Made by a program: the position numbers and the translations under genes
Source: Streptomyces sp. PsTaAH-137
GTDB lineage: Bacteria > Actinomycetota > Actinomycetes > Streptomycetales > Streptomycetaceae
Reading direction: 5' to 3'
Assembly: GCF_003259365.1 (NCBI RefSeq)
Contig: NZ_QLLY01000017.1
Location: 150,611-214,610 of the forward strand
DNA length: 64,000 nucleotides
Shown here: in pieces, positions 23,825 to 33,085 of the stretch
Numbering within the stretch: position 1 is the first letter of the stretch
How the letters are laid out: each line of letters opens with the position of its first letter
The notes under the pieces: model-generated
Told to the model about the DNA's origin: nothing
Database searches by the model: none
Seen by the model: the letters and a program-made list of their open reading frames with translations, nothing else

Positions 23825-24868
23825 ATGCGCGCCACCACCATCCACGCCCCGTACGACATGCGTGTGGAGGACGTCCCCGAGCCCGTCGTCGTGCTGCCCA
23901 CGGACGCCGTCGTACGCGTCCTGCGCGCCTGCATCTGCGGCAGCGACCTGTGGGCCTACCGCGGCGAGGCCGCCCGGCAGCCGGGACAGCGCATCGGGCA
24001 CGAGTTCCTCGGCATCGTCGAGGAGACCGGCGGCGAGGTGGCGGGCGTCCGGCGCGGTGACCTGGTGGTCGCGCCCTTCATGTGGTCCGACGGCGTGTGC
24101 GACTACTGCCGCGAGGGCCTGACCACCTCGTGCGAGCACGGCGGCTTCTGGGGCTCGGTCGGCTACGACGGCGGACAGGGCGAGGCCGTCCGCGTCCCGT
24201 ACGCCGACGGCACCCTCGTCCGGCTGCCGTCGGACGCCGCCTCCGACGACCACCTGCTCTCCGCCCTCCTGACCCTCTCCGACGTCATGGGCACCGGCCA
24301 CCACGCGGCCCTCGGCGCGGGCGTCCGCAAGGGCGCCACGGTCGCCGTCGTCGGCGACGGCGCGGTCGGCCTGTGCGGTGTCCTCGCGGCCAAGCGGCTC
24401 GGCGCCGAGCGGATCATCGCGCTCGGGCGCCACGAGGTCCGTACCGACATCGCCCGCACCTTCGGCGCCACCGACGTCGTCGCCGAGCGCGGCGACGCGG
24501 CCGTCGCGGCCGTCCGCGAGCTCACCGGCGGCCAGGGCGCGCACGCCGTGATCGAGGCCGTCGGCACCGAGCAGTCCATGCGGACCGCGGTGAACATCAC
24601 CCGCGACGGCGGCGCCATCGGCTTCGTCGGCGTCCCGCACGGCAGCGGCACCGGCCTCGACCTGAGCGACATGTTCAACCGGAACATCGCGCTGCGCGGC
24701 GGGGTCGCCCCCGTCCGCAGCTACATCCCCGACCTGCTGCCCGACGTCCTGGACGGCACGATCGACCCCTCGCCCGTCTTCGACATGACCGTCGACATCG
24801 AGGGCGTGCCGGGCGGCTACAAGGCGATGGACGAGCGCACCGCCCTGAAGGTGCTCGTCACCAACTGA
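23825..24868 (+). CDS. zinc-dependent alcohol dehydrogenase family protein
   Basis: A 347-aa medium-chain dehydrogenase. The catalytic zinc site begins CICGSDLW (about 38) with GHEFLG (about 59) following. The structural-zinc lobe reads SDGVCDYCREGLTTSC, so three Cys are present and the first is Asp, which still permits zinc in many actinobacterial members. The nucleotide-binding motif is VVGDGAVGLCGV (about 176). It may oxidise or reduce an aldehyde/alcohol produced by the neighbouring lipid enzymes, but the 23-bp gap does not prove co-transcription. It converges with the CopD gene 10 bp away. Confidence 0.85.
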   Translation: MRATTIHAPYDMRVEDVPEPVVVLPTDAVVRVLRACICGSDLWAYRGEAARQPGQRIGHEFLGIVEETGGEVAGVRRGDLVVAPFMWSDGVCDYCREGLTTSCEHGGFWGSVGYDGGQGEAVRVPYADGTLVRLPSDAASDDHLLSALLTLSDVMGTGHHAALGAGVRKGATVAVVGDGAVGLCGVLAAKRLGAERIIALGRHEVRTDIARTFGATDVVAERGDAAVAAVRELTGGQGAHAVIEAVGTEQSMRTAVNITRDGGAIGFVGVPHGSGTGLDLSDMFNRNIALRGGVAPVRSYIPDLLPDVLDGTIDPSPVFDMTVDIEGVPGGYKAMDERTALKVLVTN

Positions 24869-24878
24869 CGCCCGGGGA

Positions 24879-25889
24879 TCAGCTCCAGCGGATCGGCAGC
24901 GGCAGCGCCGTCAGGACCGCCGACACCACGACCACGATCCCCAGCACCACGACCTCCGCGCGCGCGGGAACGTACGCCCGCGTACGGTCCCGCGCGCGGG
25001 ACAGCCGCAGCCGCGCCACCAGGGCCAGCACGGCGACGACCACCACGAGCGGCACCTTCGCGAGCAGCGTGCGCCCGTACGCCGTCGAGGTCAACTGGTC
25101 GAGCACCGTGCTCGACGGCATCCGGCGCAGCGTGCTGCACACGCCGGTCGCGGTGATCGCGGCGAGCAGCACCGCCGCCACGCGCGCGTAGAGGCCCAGA
25201 AGCGCCGCGCCCGCCTCGGGAGCGAGCGTCCGCCACGCGTGCGTGGTGCGCAGAACGTACAGCAGGCCGCCCACCCACAGCGCCGCAGCCGTGACGTGGA
25301 CCAGGGTCAGCCCCGAGCCGACGAGCGCGGAGTCCTCGGCCGGCGGATGGGCGCGCAGCGCCTCCGCGACCGCCACCGCGGCCAGCGGCAGCAGCGCCGT
25401 ACCGGGCCGCCGGGTCCGCGCGCACAGGGCCGCCACCAGGAAGGCATTCACCTCGACGAGGGCCAGGGTGCCGTCCCGCGTCCCGTACAGGCCGCCGATG
25501 TCGAGCGCCGCGAGACTGTCGGGGACCAGATTCCCGGAGGCCACCACGGAGGCGAGCCCCAGGGCCGCCACGAACCCCGCCCACGGCGCGTACGCCGACC
25601 AGCGGCGCGGCGACGGCGCGGCGGGCGCCACCCGGCGGGCGAGGAGACCGGCGAAGATCTCCCCGGCCTGGACGCACAGCGCGGCGAACAGCACGGTCCG
25701 CAGCAGCGCGATCCCTCCGGTGCCGGGCGCGGCGGCCTCACCCGTGCCGTCGAGGGCGGCCCGTGGCCCGAACATCGGGATCAGGGCCGCCGCGGCGACG
25801 AGCACGACGACGGCGACGGCGCGCCCGGCACCGGAGGGTCTGCGGACGGGCGCGTCCGCCGGAGCGGACAGTTCGGTGGTCGGCGGCAT
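24879..25889 (-). CDS. CopD-like copper resistance membrane protein
   Basis: A 336-aa protein with about eight hydrophobic helices. The CopD-type core includes LVHVTAAALWVGGLLY (His near 211, a conserved helix), LGLYARVAAVLLAAITATGV and LTSTAYGRTLLAKVPLVV, the most conserved stretch of the family. The N-terminal 60 residues are a Pro/Ala leader plus one helix. Members import or buffer copper at the membrane for oxidases and other enzymes. The start is ATG 25889, with GGGTGA upstream; a GTG three codons earlier is possible. No CopC gene adjoins. Confidence 0.78.
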   Translation of the reverse strand: MPPTTELSAPADAPVRRPSGAGRAVAVVVLVAAAALIPMFGPRAALDGTGEAAAPGTGGIALLRTVLFAALCVQAGEIFAGLLARRVAPAAPSPRRWSAYAPWAGFVAALGLASVVASGNLVPDSLAALDIGGLYGTRDGTLALVEVNAFLVAALCARTRRPGTALLPLAAVAVAEALRAHPPAEDSALVGSGLTLVHVTAAALWVGGLLYVLRTTHAWRTLAPEAGAALLGLYARVAAVLLAAITATGVCSTLRRMPSSTVLDQLTSTAYGRTLLAKVPLVVVVAVLALVARLRLSRARDRTRAYVPARAEVVVLGIVVVVSAVLTALPLPIRWS

Positions 25890-26019
25890 GGAACTCACCC
25901 AGCGATCTTGACCAGCGGTTCGGCGCGCGGGCAAGTCCAGGTGCGGCCGGTGGACACGGTCACCCATGGCCAGGAAGACGCACCGGAGGCGGCCCCGGTT
26001 CGCCGCGGCCGCCGGTGCG

Positions 26020-27399
26020 TCACGGTGCCGGCCACTCCGGCGCGTCCGCGCCCAGGGACCCGGGTGGCCGCCGCCAGTCGGTGGGACCGCCGTCGAACGA
26101 CACCGGGGGCAGCGCGTACCGCAGCCGGCCCAGCGGGCTGTCCGTCTCCGCGAGCCGGGCGGCCGGGTCCGGCGCCCCGCCGGTCTCGGCGGGCTCCGGC
26201 CGCACCCCGTGCACCAGCCAGTGCGCCGTCTGCGCGAGCGCGAGCCGGACCACCCGCGAACCGCCCTCCGCCGCCTGCTCGGTGAGCGAGCGCAGTACGG
26301 CCGCCGCCAGCAGATAGCCCGTGCCGTGGTCGAGCGCCTGCGCGGGCAGCGCCCCGGGACTGCCCTCTTCACCCGTGTCGCCCTCGATCGCCGCGATCCC
26401 CGTGGCGACCTGGACGAGGCTGTCGAAGCCGCGCCGGCCGCCCCACGGCCCGTACGCGCCCCACGCCGACAGTGAGGCGACCACCAGGCCGGGGTGCCGC
26501 TCCGCCAGGGCTTCGGGAGCGAGCCCGAACCGGTCGAGCGCGCCCGGCCGGTACCCCGTGACCACCACGTCCGCGCCGGTCAGCAGCTCCTCGAAGACGC
26601 GTCGGTCCGCCCCCGCGCCCAGGTCGAGCCGTGTCGAGCGCTTGCCGAAGCCGGTGTCGGCGTGCGCGTCCGGGTCCTCCGGCAACTGCGGCGCGTCCAC
26701 CCGCAGCACGTCCGCGCCGAGCAGCGCCAGGGTGCGGGTGGCGACCGGGCCCGCGATGACCCGGGTGAGATCGAGGACCCGGAGCGGGCGGCGCAGGTCG
26801 CGCGGTGGCGCGGCGTCGAGCCGTTCCCGCGTCAGCAGCGGGCGGGCGGCCACCTCGGCGCCCTGCGGATGCGCGGCCCACTGGTCCGGGGTGCGCAGCG
26901 CGACGGCCAGACCGCCGGCCGCGTACACGGTCTCCTCGACCTCGTACGCCGACCGCTCGGCGAGCAGCGCCGCCACCTCCGCGACGTCGGCGTCCGCACC
27001 GGCCCCGAGCGCCGCGCGCAGCCGGGCCCGGTGGTGCGGATAGTTCGCGTGGGTGCGCAGCCGGCCGTCCCGGGTGCGCCAGAAGCGCGACAGCGGGGCG
27101 AAGTTGACCGGGGCGCGCCCGTCGACGAGCAGGTGCCGCTCACTGGTGAAGGCCGTCGCCACCGCGCCGTCGTCGACCTGTACGGCGCCCACGGCGCGCC
27201 CCGCGCGCGTGGCGGCCAGTTCGGCGGCCGCGAGGGAGCACACGCCGACGCAGGCGGCGGCCAGTTCACGCACCGGGAGACGGGCGGGCAGCGCGCCCGC
27301 GCGCGTGAGGTGCGCGATACGGGACAGCAGGGCGGGGTCGCCGCCGAGCGCGTCCCAGGCGGCGGCGGTGGCCGGGGAGGGGCCGGTCGCGTGGGTCAT
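26020..27399 (-). CDS. CoA transferase (CaiB/BaiF family III) with unusual segment order
   Basis: A 459-aa protein. Residues about 215-430 match the start of family III enzymes: LRVLDLTRVIAGPVATRTLALLG, GKRSTRLDL, then ADVVVTGYRPGALDRFGLAPEAL and a SLSAWGAYGPW stretch. Residues about 30-190 instead resemble the later part of the family (AAAELAATRAGR..VQVDDG and FWRTRDGRLRTHANY), so a C-terminal-like segment precedes the N-terminal-like core. The catalytic Asp was not located confidently. Substrate unknown. It lies downstream of the subtilase genes behind a strong terminator, so it is separately transcribed. Confidence 0.75.
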   Translation of the reverse strand: MTHATGPSPATAAAWDALGGDPALLSRIAHLTRAGALPARLPVRELAAACVGVCSLAAAELAATRAGRAVGAVQVDDGAVATAFTSERHLLVDGRAPVNFAPLSRFWRTRDGRLRTHANYPHHRARLRAALGAGADADVAEVAALLAERSAYEVEETVYAAGGLAVALRTPDQWAAHPQGAEVAARPLLTRERLDAAPPRDLRRPLRVLDLTRVIAGPVATRTLALLGADVLRVDAPQLPEDPDAHADTGFGKRSTRLDLGAGADRRVFEELLTGADVVVTGYRPGALDRFGLAPEALAERHPGLVVASLSAWGAYGPWGGRRGFDSLVQVATGIAAIEGDTGEEGSPGALPAQALDHGTGYLLAAAVLRSLTEQAAEGGSRVVRLALAQTAHWLVHGVRPEPAETGGAPDPAARLAETDSPLGRLRYALPPVSFDGGPTDWRRPPGSLGADAPEWPAP

Positions 27400-27418
27400 A
27401 CGGGCAGTGTGCCGCAGC

Positions 27419-27454
27419 GGTGGGGGCGGGACCCGACCGGGCCCCGCCCCCACC
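27419..27454 (-). terminator. terminator downstream of the S8 peptidase genes
   Basis: GGTGGGGGCGGG (27419-27430) pairs perfectly with CCCGCCCCCACC (27443-27454). It sits between the subtilase stop (27476) and the CoA transferase start (27399), both on the minus strand. Confidence 0.7.
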
Positions 27455-27475
27455 CTTCCGGCCTTCTGAGTGGCG

Positions 27476-29032
27476 TTACTTGGTCACGGCGTCCAGCGCG
27501 TCCGCCGCACCGGCACCGTAGAAACTGTTCTTGTTCTTGCCGCCCACGCACACCGCGTCGACCGTGCCGTCACCGTCGATGTCGTACGGATCGGTGCACG
27601 CCGTCGCGTCGGCCTCCTTGTACAGCAGCGCCTTCACCTGCGCCGCCGAGGCCTTCGGGTGCGTCGACTTGATGAGCGCGGCGACACCCGCGACATGCGG
27701 CGACGCCATCGACGTACCGGCCATGTACTGCCACTTGCCGCCCGGCACCGTGGACAGGATCAGTCCGCTGGTTGCCGGGGGAGCGGGCGTCTGGTACGCC
27801 GTGCTGTCGCCGCCGGGGGCGGCGATGTCGATGACGCCCTTGCCGTAGTTCGAGAACGAGGACTTGAGGCCCTTGGCGCCGGTCGCCGCGACGGTGACCA
27901 CGCCGGGCAGCTGCGACGGGATGTCGAAGCAGTCCTTGGTCCTGATCACCCGGTGCGTCGGCGTCGAGTCGTCCGGCGAGGAGTCGTCGACGATCTCGTC
28001 CTGGGCGAGATCGGTGGCCGCGTTGCCGGCCGCCGCGACGTTCACCGCGCCCTTGCGCTCGGCGTACTGCGAGGCGCGGGTGACGGCCGTGACGAGCGCC
28101 TTCTGGTCGGCGTCCGTCACGCAGTTGAACAGCCAGGGATCGGTGTAGTAGCTGGAGTTGGTGACGTCCACCCCGTGGTCGGCCGCCCACACGAAGCCGC
28201 AGACGACGGCCTCCGTGTAGTACATGCCGGTGGCGGGCTCGGCCACCTTCAGGCTCGCGACCTTCACGCCCGGTGCGACCCCGGTGACGCCGACGCCGTT
28301 CTTGGCGGCGGCGATCTCACCGGCCACGTGCGTGCCGTGCCCGGACTCGCCCTCGACCGGGCGCCACGCGTTGTCCTTCTGCACGGGCACCCCGCCCAGG
28401 CAGTTGGCCGACGCCTTCCTGTCGAAGTTGGGGGCCAGGTCCGGGTGGGTGTCGTCGATGCCGGAGTCGAGCACGCCGACCGTCACCTCGGGGCTGCCGA
28501 GGGACACCTTGTGGGCCTGGTCCGCCTTCATCGCGGGCAGGTCCCACTGCAACGGCTCCAGCGGGTCCTGGTCCGCCGTGGCCGAGGCGGCCGCCTTCTT
28601 CGCCTCCGCCGCGGTCAGCGTCTGCCGGGTGGCGAGGTCGTCGCTGGACTGCGCGGCCAGCGGCGCGGTGCGCGTGGCCCCGGCCGACTGGACCCCGCGC
28701 GCGGTGCGGATCGTCCGCGCGAAGTCCGGGTTCTTGGAGTGGGCGACGATGACGCCGATCTTGTCGTACGCGATGACGACGGTGCCGCCGGCCTTGCCGA
28801 TGGCCTTCTTCACCGCGGGATCGCCCTTGCCCGGGCGGACGTTGACGACATAGCTGAGGTCGGGTCCGTCGGTGGCGACGGGCGCGCTCGCGTGGGTGCT
28901 GCCCTCCGTGTCGGCCGCCGACGCGGTCGCGTTCGGCAGGAAGGCCAGCGCGGTGACCGCCGCGATGCCGAGCGGCAGGGCCAGCGGGCGGCGGGCGCCG
29001 CGCGGACGCGGACGGGAGTGGGGCGGCGTCAT
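27476..29032 (-). CDS. secreted S8 family serine peptidase (subtilase), second of a tandem pair
   Basis: A 518-aa secreted subtilase. A twin-Arg-free signal (basic start, hydrophobic 15-30, AxA near 38) is followed by an I9-like propeptide (about 58-150) and the catalytic domain with Asp189 (VGVLDSGIDDTH), His232 (GHGTHVAG) and Ser440 (GTSMASPH); the oxyanion Asn is in AAAGN (about 335). The C-terminal NKNSFYGAGAADALDAV is a family end-piece. It is 72 bp downstream of a close paralogue (about 508 aa). Secretion and self-processing are expected; substrates unknown. From memory, a S. coelicolor subtilase at this locus is linked to processing of an SSI-type inhibitor. Confidence 0.9.
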   Translation of the reverse strand: MTPPHSRPRPRGARRPLALPLGIAAVTALAFLPNATASAADTEGSTHASAPVATDGPDLSYVVNVRPGKGDPAVKKAIGKAGGTVVIAYDKIGVIVAHSKNPDFARTIRTARGVQSAGATRTAPLAAQSSDDLATRQTLTAAEAKKAAASATADQDPLEPLQWDLPAMKADQAHKVSLGSPEVTVGVLDSGIDDTHPDLAPNFDRKASANCLGGVPVQKDNAWRPVEGESGHGTHVAGEIAAAKNGVGVTGVAPGVKVASLKVAEPATGMYYTEAVVCGFVWAADHGVDVTNSSYYTDPWLFNCVTDADQKALVTAVTRASQYAERKGAVNVAAAGNAATDLAQDEIVDDSSPDDSTPTHRVIRTKDCFDIPSQLPGVVTVAATGAKGLKSSFSNYGKGVIDIAAPGGDSTAYQTPAPPATSGLILSTVPGGKWQYMAGTSMASPHVAGVAALIKSTHPKASAAQVKALLYKEADATACTDPYDIDGDGTVDAVCVGGKNKNSFYGAGAADALDAVTK

Positions 29033-29104
29033 GAAGTCTCCGTTCGGTCGGTGGTCGAGCCGAGTACGTACGTCATGGGTGCGGCGACCAGGGCCCGCGA
29101 GCGG

Positions 29105-30631
29105 CTACTTGACCGCATCGAGCGCGTCGACGATGCCGTGGCCGTAGAAGCTGTTGTTCCGCACACTGCCGGTGCAGGTCGCCTTGTACGTGCCGGTGCC
29201 GTCGGGGTCGTACGAGGCCGGGCAGGCCTGCGGGTCCGCCTGCGCCTTGAGCAGCGCCTGCACCTGCGCCGGACTCGCCCACGGGTGGCGGGACTTGATC
29301 AGCGCGGCGACGGCGGCCGCGTGCGGGGAGGCCATCGAGGTGCCCTGGAGATAGCCGTACGCGCCGCCCGGCAGCGTCGACAGGATCCGGCCGTTGGCGT
29401 CCGGGGTGGCGGGGATCTGGAGCTTGTCGCCGCCCGGCGCCGCGATGTCGATGACGCCCTTGCCGTAGCTGGAGTAGTACGACTTGGCCTTGTTCACACC
29501 GGTCGCGCTGACCGTGACGACACCCGGCAGCTGGGTCGGGATGTCGAAGCACTTGTGCGGGTCGATCGTGCGGGTGACCGGCGTCGAGTCGTCGGGGCTC
29601 GAGTCGTCGACGATCGCGTCCGAGTCGAGGTCGTCCGACGAGTTGCCCGCCGAGGCCAGGTTCAGGGTGCCCTTGTGGGTGGCGTAGAGCTGGGCCCGGT
29701 TCACCGCGTCGACGATGGCCCGCTGGTCGGGGTCGTCGAGGCAGTTGTACAGCCACGGGTCCACGTAGTAGCTGCTGTTGGTGACCTCGACGCCGTGGTC
29801 GGCGGCGAAGACGAAGGCGCAGACGACGCTCTCCGGGTAGAACAGCTCGGTCTGCGGATCGGCCACCCGGATGCCCGCGACCTTCACGCCGGGCGCGACG
29901 CCCGCGACGCCGACTCCGTTGCGGGCGGCCGCTATCTCACCGGCGACATGCGTGCCGTGGTAGTGGTCCGGGGTCGCAGGCCGCCAGGCACCGTACGAGG
30001 TGTCCGCCTTGCCGCCGACGCAACTGGCCGACTGGGAGGCGGAGAAGTTCGCCGTGAGATCGGGGTGGGTGTCGTCGACGCCGGTGTCGATCACTCCGAC
30101 CGTGACGTTTCTGCTGCCCGGGTTGATCTTCGCCGCCTTGTCGGCGCCGATCGCCCTGAGGTCCCACTGGTTGGCCTCCAGCGGCTCCTCGCCCGAAGCC
30201 GCCTTCGCGGAGGCGGACTTGACCTCGGCAGCCGTCAGCTTCTGGACCCGGCCCTCGTCGGTGGTGCCGGCCGCGGTGAGCGGCGTGGTGCGGGTGGCGC
30301 CCGCCGAGGCGACGCCCTTCGTGGCGCGGAGCAGCTTGCCGAAGTCCGGGTTGGCGGAGTGGACGACGAAGACGCCGATCCTGGCGTACGTCTCCACGAC
30401 GGAACCACCGGCCGCGGATATCGCCTTGCGTACGGAAGCGATCGTGCGCGCGTCCGTGCTCCGTGTGTTGACGACGTACGCGAGCGAGCTGTCGGAGGCC
30501 GAACCGGCGTTCACCACGGGGGAGTCGGCCGGCGCGGCGACCGCGGACGGCAGGAAGCCGAAGGACGCCGTGAGCGCGATGCCGATCGGCAGTGCGAGGG
30601 CCGTACGTCGTCTGGCACGAAGATGAGCCAT
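29105..30631 (-). CDS. secreted S8 family serine peptidase (subtilase), first of a tandem pair
   Basis: A 508-aa paralogue with the same architecture: signal peptide (AxA near 33), propeptide (about 50-140), and a triad of Asp182 (VGVIDTGVDDTH), His225 (YHGTHVAG) and Ser432 (GTSMASPH), with Asn in SAGN. Shared blocks with the next gene, such as CFDIPTQLPGVVTV and YGKGVIDIAAPGGD, show tandem duplication. The propeptides are more divergent. It is upstream in the presumed two-gene operon and its promoter probably lies in the 396-bp gap that contains the GGGGGCATAT direct repeats. Confidence 0.9.
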   Translation of the reverse strand: MAHLRARRRTALALPIGIALTASFGFLPSAVAAPADSPVVNAGSASDSSLAYVVNTRSTDARTIASVRKAISAAGGSVVETYARIGVFVVHSANPDFGKLLRATKGVASAGATRTTPLTAAGTTDEGRVQKLTAAEVKSASAKAASGEEPLEANQWDLRAIGADKAAKINPGSRNVTVGVIDTGVDDTHPDLTANFSASQSASCVGGKADTSYGAWRPATPDHYHGTHVAGEIAAARNGVGVAGVAPGVKVAGIRVADPQTELFYPESVVCAFVFAADHGVEVTNSSYYVDPWLYNCLDDPDQRAIVDAVNRAQLYATHKGTLNLASAGNSSDDLDSDAIVDDSSPDDSTPVTRTIDPHKCFDIPTQLPGVVTVSATGVNKAKSYYSSYGKGVIDIAAPGGDKLQIPATPDANGRILSTLPGGAYGYLQGTSMASPHAAAVAALIKSRHPWASPAQVQALLKAQADPQACPASYDPDGTGTYKATCTGSVRNNSFYGHGIVDALDAVK

Positions 30632-30666
30632 GGGATCTCCACATCATCCGTCGTTCAAGGGCGAAT

Positions 30667-30690
30667 GGGGGCATATCTGGGGGCATATGC
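30667..30690. promoter_or_regulatory. 12-bp-spaced direct repeats upstream of the subtilase pair
   Basis: GGGGGCATAT occurs at 30667-30676 and again at 30679-30688, a 12-bp period, and the second copy continues into a GCATATGC palindrome. The rest of the 396-bp gap (30632-31027) contains no convincing gene: it holds the 5' region of the DUF485 gene, including an in-frame ATG at 30944 that I reject as the start. Confidence 0.4.
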
Positions 30691-31027
30691 GGAAAGCCCG
30701 AACACAAGTGGTGCCCGGGCAGGTACATGACGCGTGGTGCGGAGCGAACGTATCGCTGGTCGCCGCAGGTCATCAACGAGTTCCGAAAGAAATCAAGGGA
30801 GTTGAACCGCTCCGTACGCGCCGCCGTGCCGTTGTGCAGGGGGCAAGGAGCACGATCCACCCCCCTGTCGGATCACGTCGGCTCGCTCTACCATCGCGAC
30901 CCGGCCCACGTGATCCACGTCACCATGAGGTCCGAGAACACGTATGCCCGCACAGCAAGAGTCGCCCGCGACTCCCGCAACTCCCCCTGATCAGTTCCCG
31001 AAAGCACCCGCACCACGAGGAGACTCC

Positions 31028-31396
31028 GTGGCCACCGACGCACCACCACCGCAGAAGGGCAGTCCGGACGAGCCCCGCGCGCTGCCCTCCACCGAGGAGT
31101 TCACCGAGGTGCAGCAGAGCGCGGAGTTCGGCGAACTGCGCCACGCGCACCGCTCGTTCGCCTTCCCGCTCACCATCGCGTTCATCGCCTGGTATCTCGT
31201 GTACGTCCTGCTGTCCAACTACGCGGGCGACTTCATGGGCACCAAGGTCGTCGGCAACATCAACGTCGCCCTCGTCCTCGGCCTCGCCCAGTTCCTCACC
31301 ACGTTCCTCATCGCCTGGTGGTACTCGCGGCACGCCGCGACGAAGCTCGACCCCAAGGCCGACGCCATCAAGTCCCGTATGGAGGGCGGCGCATGA
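31028..31396 (+). CDS. DUF485 domain membrane protein, symporter partner
   Basis: A 122-aa protein: a disordered Pro-rich N-terminus (about 1-35) and two transmembrane helices (about 57-78 and 85-110, IAFIAWYLVYVLL and LGLAQFLTTFLIAWWYSR). DUF485 proteins are co-transcribed with ActP-type cation/acetate symporters. The GTG at 31028 has GAGGAG seven bases upstream and is preferred to the ATG at 30944. Its TGA overlaps the symporter ATG (31393-31396), so the two are coupled. It probably assists assembly or stability of the transporter. Confidence 0.85.
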   Translation: MATDAPPPQKGSPDEPRALPSTEEFTEVQQSAEFGELRHAHRSFAFPLTIAFIAWYLVYVLLSNYAGDFMGTKVVGNINVALVLGLAQFLTTFLIAWWYSRHAATKLDPKADAIKSRMEGGA

Positions 31397-33024
31397 GCCC
31401 CGTCACGTCTCAGTTCACGCTGGCCGCCGCCGCCGACGCGAGCGAGCACCGTCCGCTGATCATCACCCTGTTCTCGGTCTTCGTCGTGGCCACCCTCGTC
31501 ATCACCGTATGGGCGGGCCGCCAGACCAAGAGCGCCTCCGACTTCTACGCGGGCGGACGGCAGTTCACCGCCTTCCAGAACGGCCTCGCGGTCTCCGGCG
31601 ACTACATGTCCGCCGCGTCCTTCCTCGGCATCGCGGGCGCCATCGCCCTCTTCGGCTACGACGGCTTCCTCTACTCCATCGGCTTCCTGGTCGCATGGCT
31701 CGTCGCCCTGCTCCTGGTCGCCGAACCGCTGCGCAACTCCGGCCGCTACACGATGGGCGACGTGCTCGCCTACCGGATGCGCCAGCGCCCGGTCCGTACC
31801 GCCGCCGGCACCTCCACCATCGTCGTCTCCATCTTCTATCTGCTCGCGCAGATGGCGGGCGCGGGCGTCCTGGTCTCGCTGCTGCTCGGCATCACCACCG
31901 ACGCGGGCAAGGTCGGCATCGTCGCGCTCGTCGGCGTCCTGATGATCGTGTACGTCACCATCGGCGGCATGAAGGGCACCACCTGGGTGCAGATGGTCAA
32001 GGCCGTGCTGCTCATCGCCGGCGCCATCCTGCTCACCTTCCTGGTCCTGCTGAAGTTCAACTTCAACATCTCGGACCTGCTGGGCACCGCCGCCGAGAAC
32101 AGCGGCAAGGGCTCGCCCTTCCTGGAGCCGGGCCTGAAGTACGGCGCCACGGCCACCTCGAAGATCGACTTCCTGTCGCTCGGCATCGCGCTCGTCCTCG
32201 GCACCGCCGGACTGCCGCACATCCTGATCCGCTTCTACACGGTGCCGACCGCCAAGGCCGCCCGTAAGTCGGTCAACTGGGCCATCGGCATCATCGGCGT
32301 CTTCTACCTGATGACCCTCGCGCTCGGCTTCGGCGCCGCCGCGCTCATCAAGCCGGACGAGATCATCGCCTCGAACAAGGCGGGCAACACCGCGGCTCCG
32401 CTGCTCGCCCTCCATCTGGGCGGCGTCGACTCCAGCTGGGGCGCGATCCTGCTGGCGTCCATCTCGGCCGTCGCCTTCGCCACGATCCTCGCGGTCGTCG
32501 CGGGCCTGACCCTGGCCTCGTCGTCGTCCTTCGCGCACGACATCTACGCCAACGTCATCAAGAAGGGCCAGGCGACCGAGAAGCAGGAGATGCGGGCCGC
32601 CCGCTGGGCCACGGTCTTCATCGGCATCGTCTCGATCGCCCTCGGCGCGCTCTCCCGCGACCTGAACGTGGCGGGCCTGGTCGCCCTGGCCTTCGCCGTG
32701 GCCGCCTCCGCGAACCTGCCGACGATCCTCTACAGCCTCTTCTGGAAGCGCTTCAACACCAACGGCGCGCTGTGGTCGATCTACGGCGGCCTGTTCACCG
32801 CCGTCTTCCTGGTGCTCTTCTCGCCGGTCGTCTCCGGCAAGGAGACGTCGATGTTCAAGGGGGCCGACTTCGACTGGTTCCCGCTGGAGAACCCGGGCCT
32901 CATCTCGATCCCCGTCGGTTTCCTGCTCGGCATCATCGGCACCTACCTGGCCAAGGACAAGGCCGACGCGGGCAAGTACGCGGAGCTGGAGGTGCGCTCC
33001 CTCACGGGTACCGGCGCCCACTGA
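31393..33024 (+). CDS. cation/acetate symporter, SSS family (ActP-like)
   Basis: A 543-aa membrane protein with about 13 hydrophobic helices in the sodium:solute symporter pattern. Recognisable elements are SDFYAGGRQFTAFQNGLAV (start of the core), GDYMSAASFLGIAGA, FVLGT and RFYTVPTAKAARKSV in the cytoplasmic loop, plus LPTILYSLFWKRFN near the end. ActP takes up acetate and similar short monocarboxylates with H+ or Na+. It overlaps the DUF485 gene by ATGA. A strong hairpin follows at 33041-33085. Confidence 0.88.
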   Translation: MSPVTSQFTLAAAADASEHRPLIITLFSVFVVATLVITVWAGRQTKSASDFYAGGRQFTAFQNGLAVSGDYMSAASFLGIAGAIALFGYDGFLYSIGFLVAWLVALLLVAEPLRNSGRYTMGDVLAYRMRQRPVRTAAGTSTIVVSIFYLLAQMAGAGVLVSLLLGITTDAGKVGIVALVGVLMIVYVTIGGMKGTTWVQMVKAVLLIAGAILLTFLVLLKFNFNISDLLGTAAENSGKGSPFLEPGLKYGATATSKIDFLSLGIALVLGTAGLPHILIRFYTVPTAKAARKSVNWAIGIIGVFYLMTLALGFGAAALIKPDEIIASNKAGNTAAPLLALHLGGVDSSWGAILLASISAVAFATILAVVAGLTLASSSSFAHDIYANVIKKGQATEKQEMRAARWATVFIGIVSIALGALSRDLNVAGLVALAFAVAASANLPTILYSLFWKRFNTNGALWSIYGGLFTAVFLVLFSPVVSGKETSMFKGADFDWFPLENPGLISIPVGFLLGIIGTYLAKDKADAGKYAELEVRSLTGTGAH

Positions 33025-33040
33025 TCCGGCGGTTCCTCCC

Positions 33041-33085
33041 GTGCCCCCGTCGCAGCGAGCTGGTAGCTCTCTACGACGGGGGCAC
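33041..33085 (+). terminator. terminator after the symporter gene
   Basis: GTGCCCCCGTCG (33041-33052) and CGACGGGGGCAC (33074-33085) are perfect 12-bp arms. The loop holds a further AGCT/AGCT pairing. It separates the symporter operon from moaA. Confidence 0.75.

Noticed and set aside
30944..31027. Earlier start for the DUF485 gene
   Set aside because: The ATG at 30944 has no ribosome site, whereas GTG 31028 has GAGGAG at the right distance and gives the usual N-terminus.
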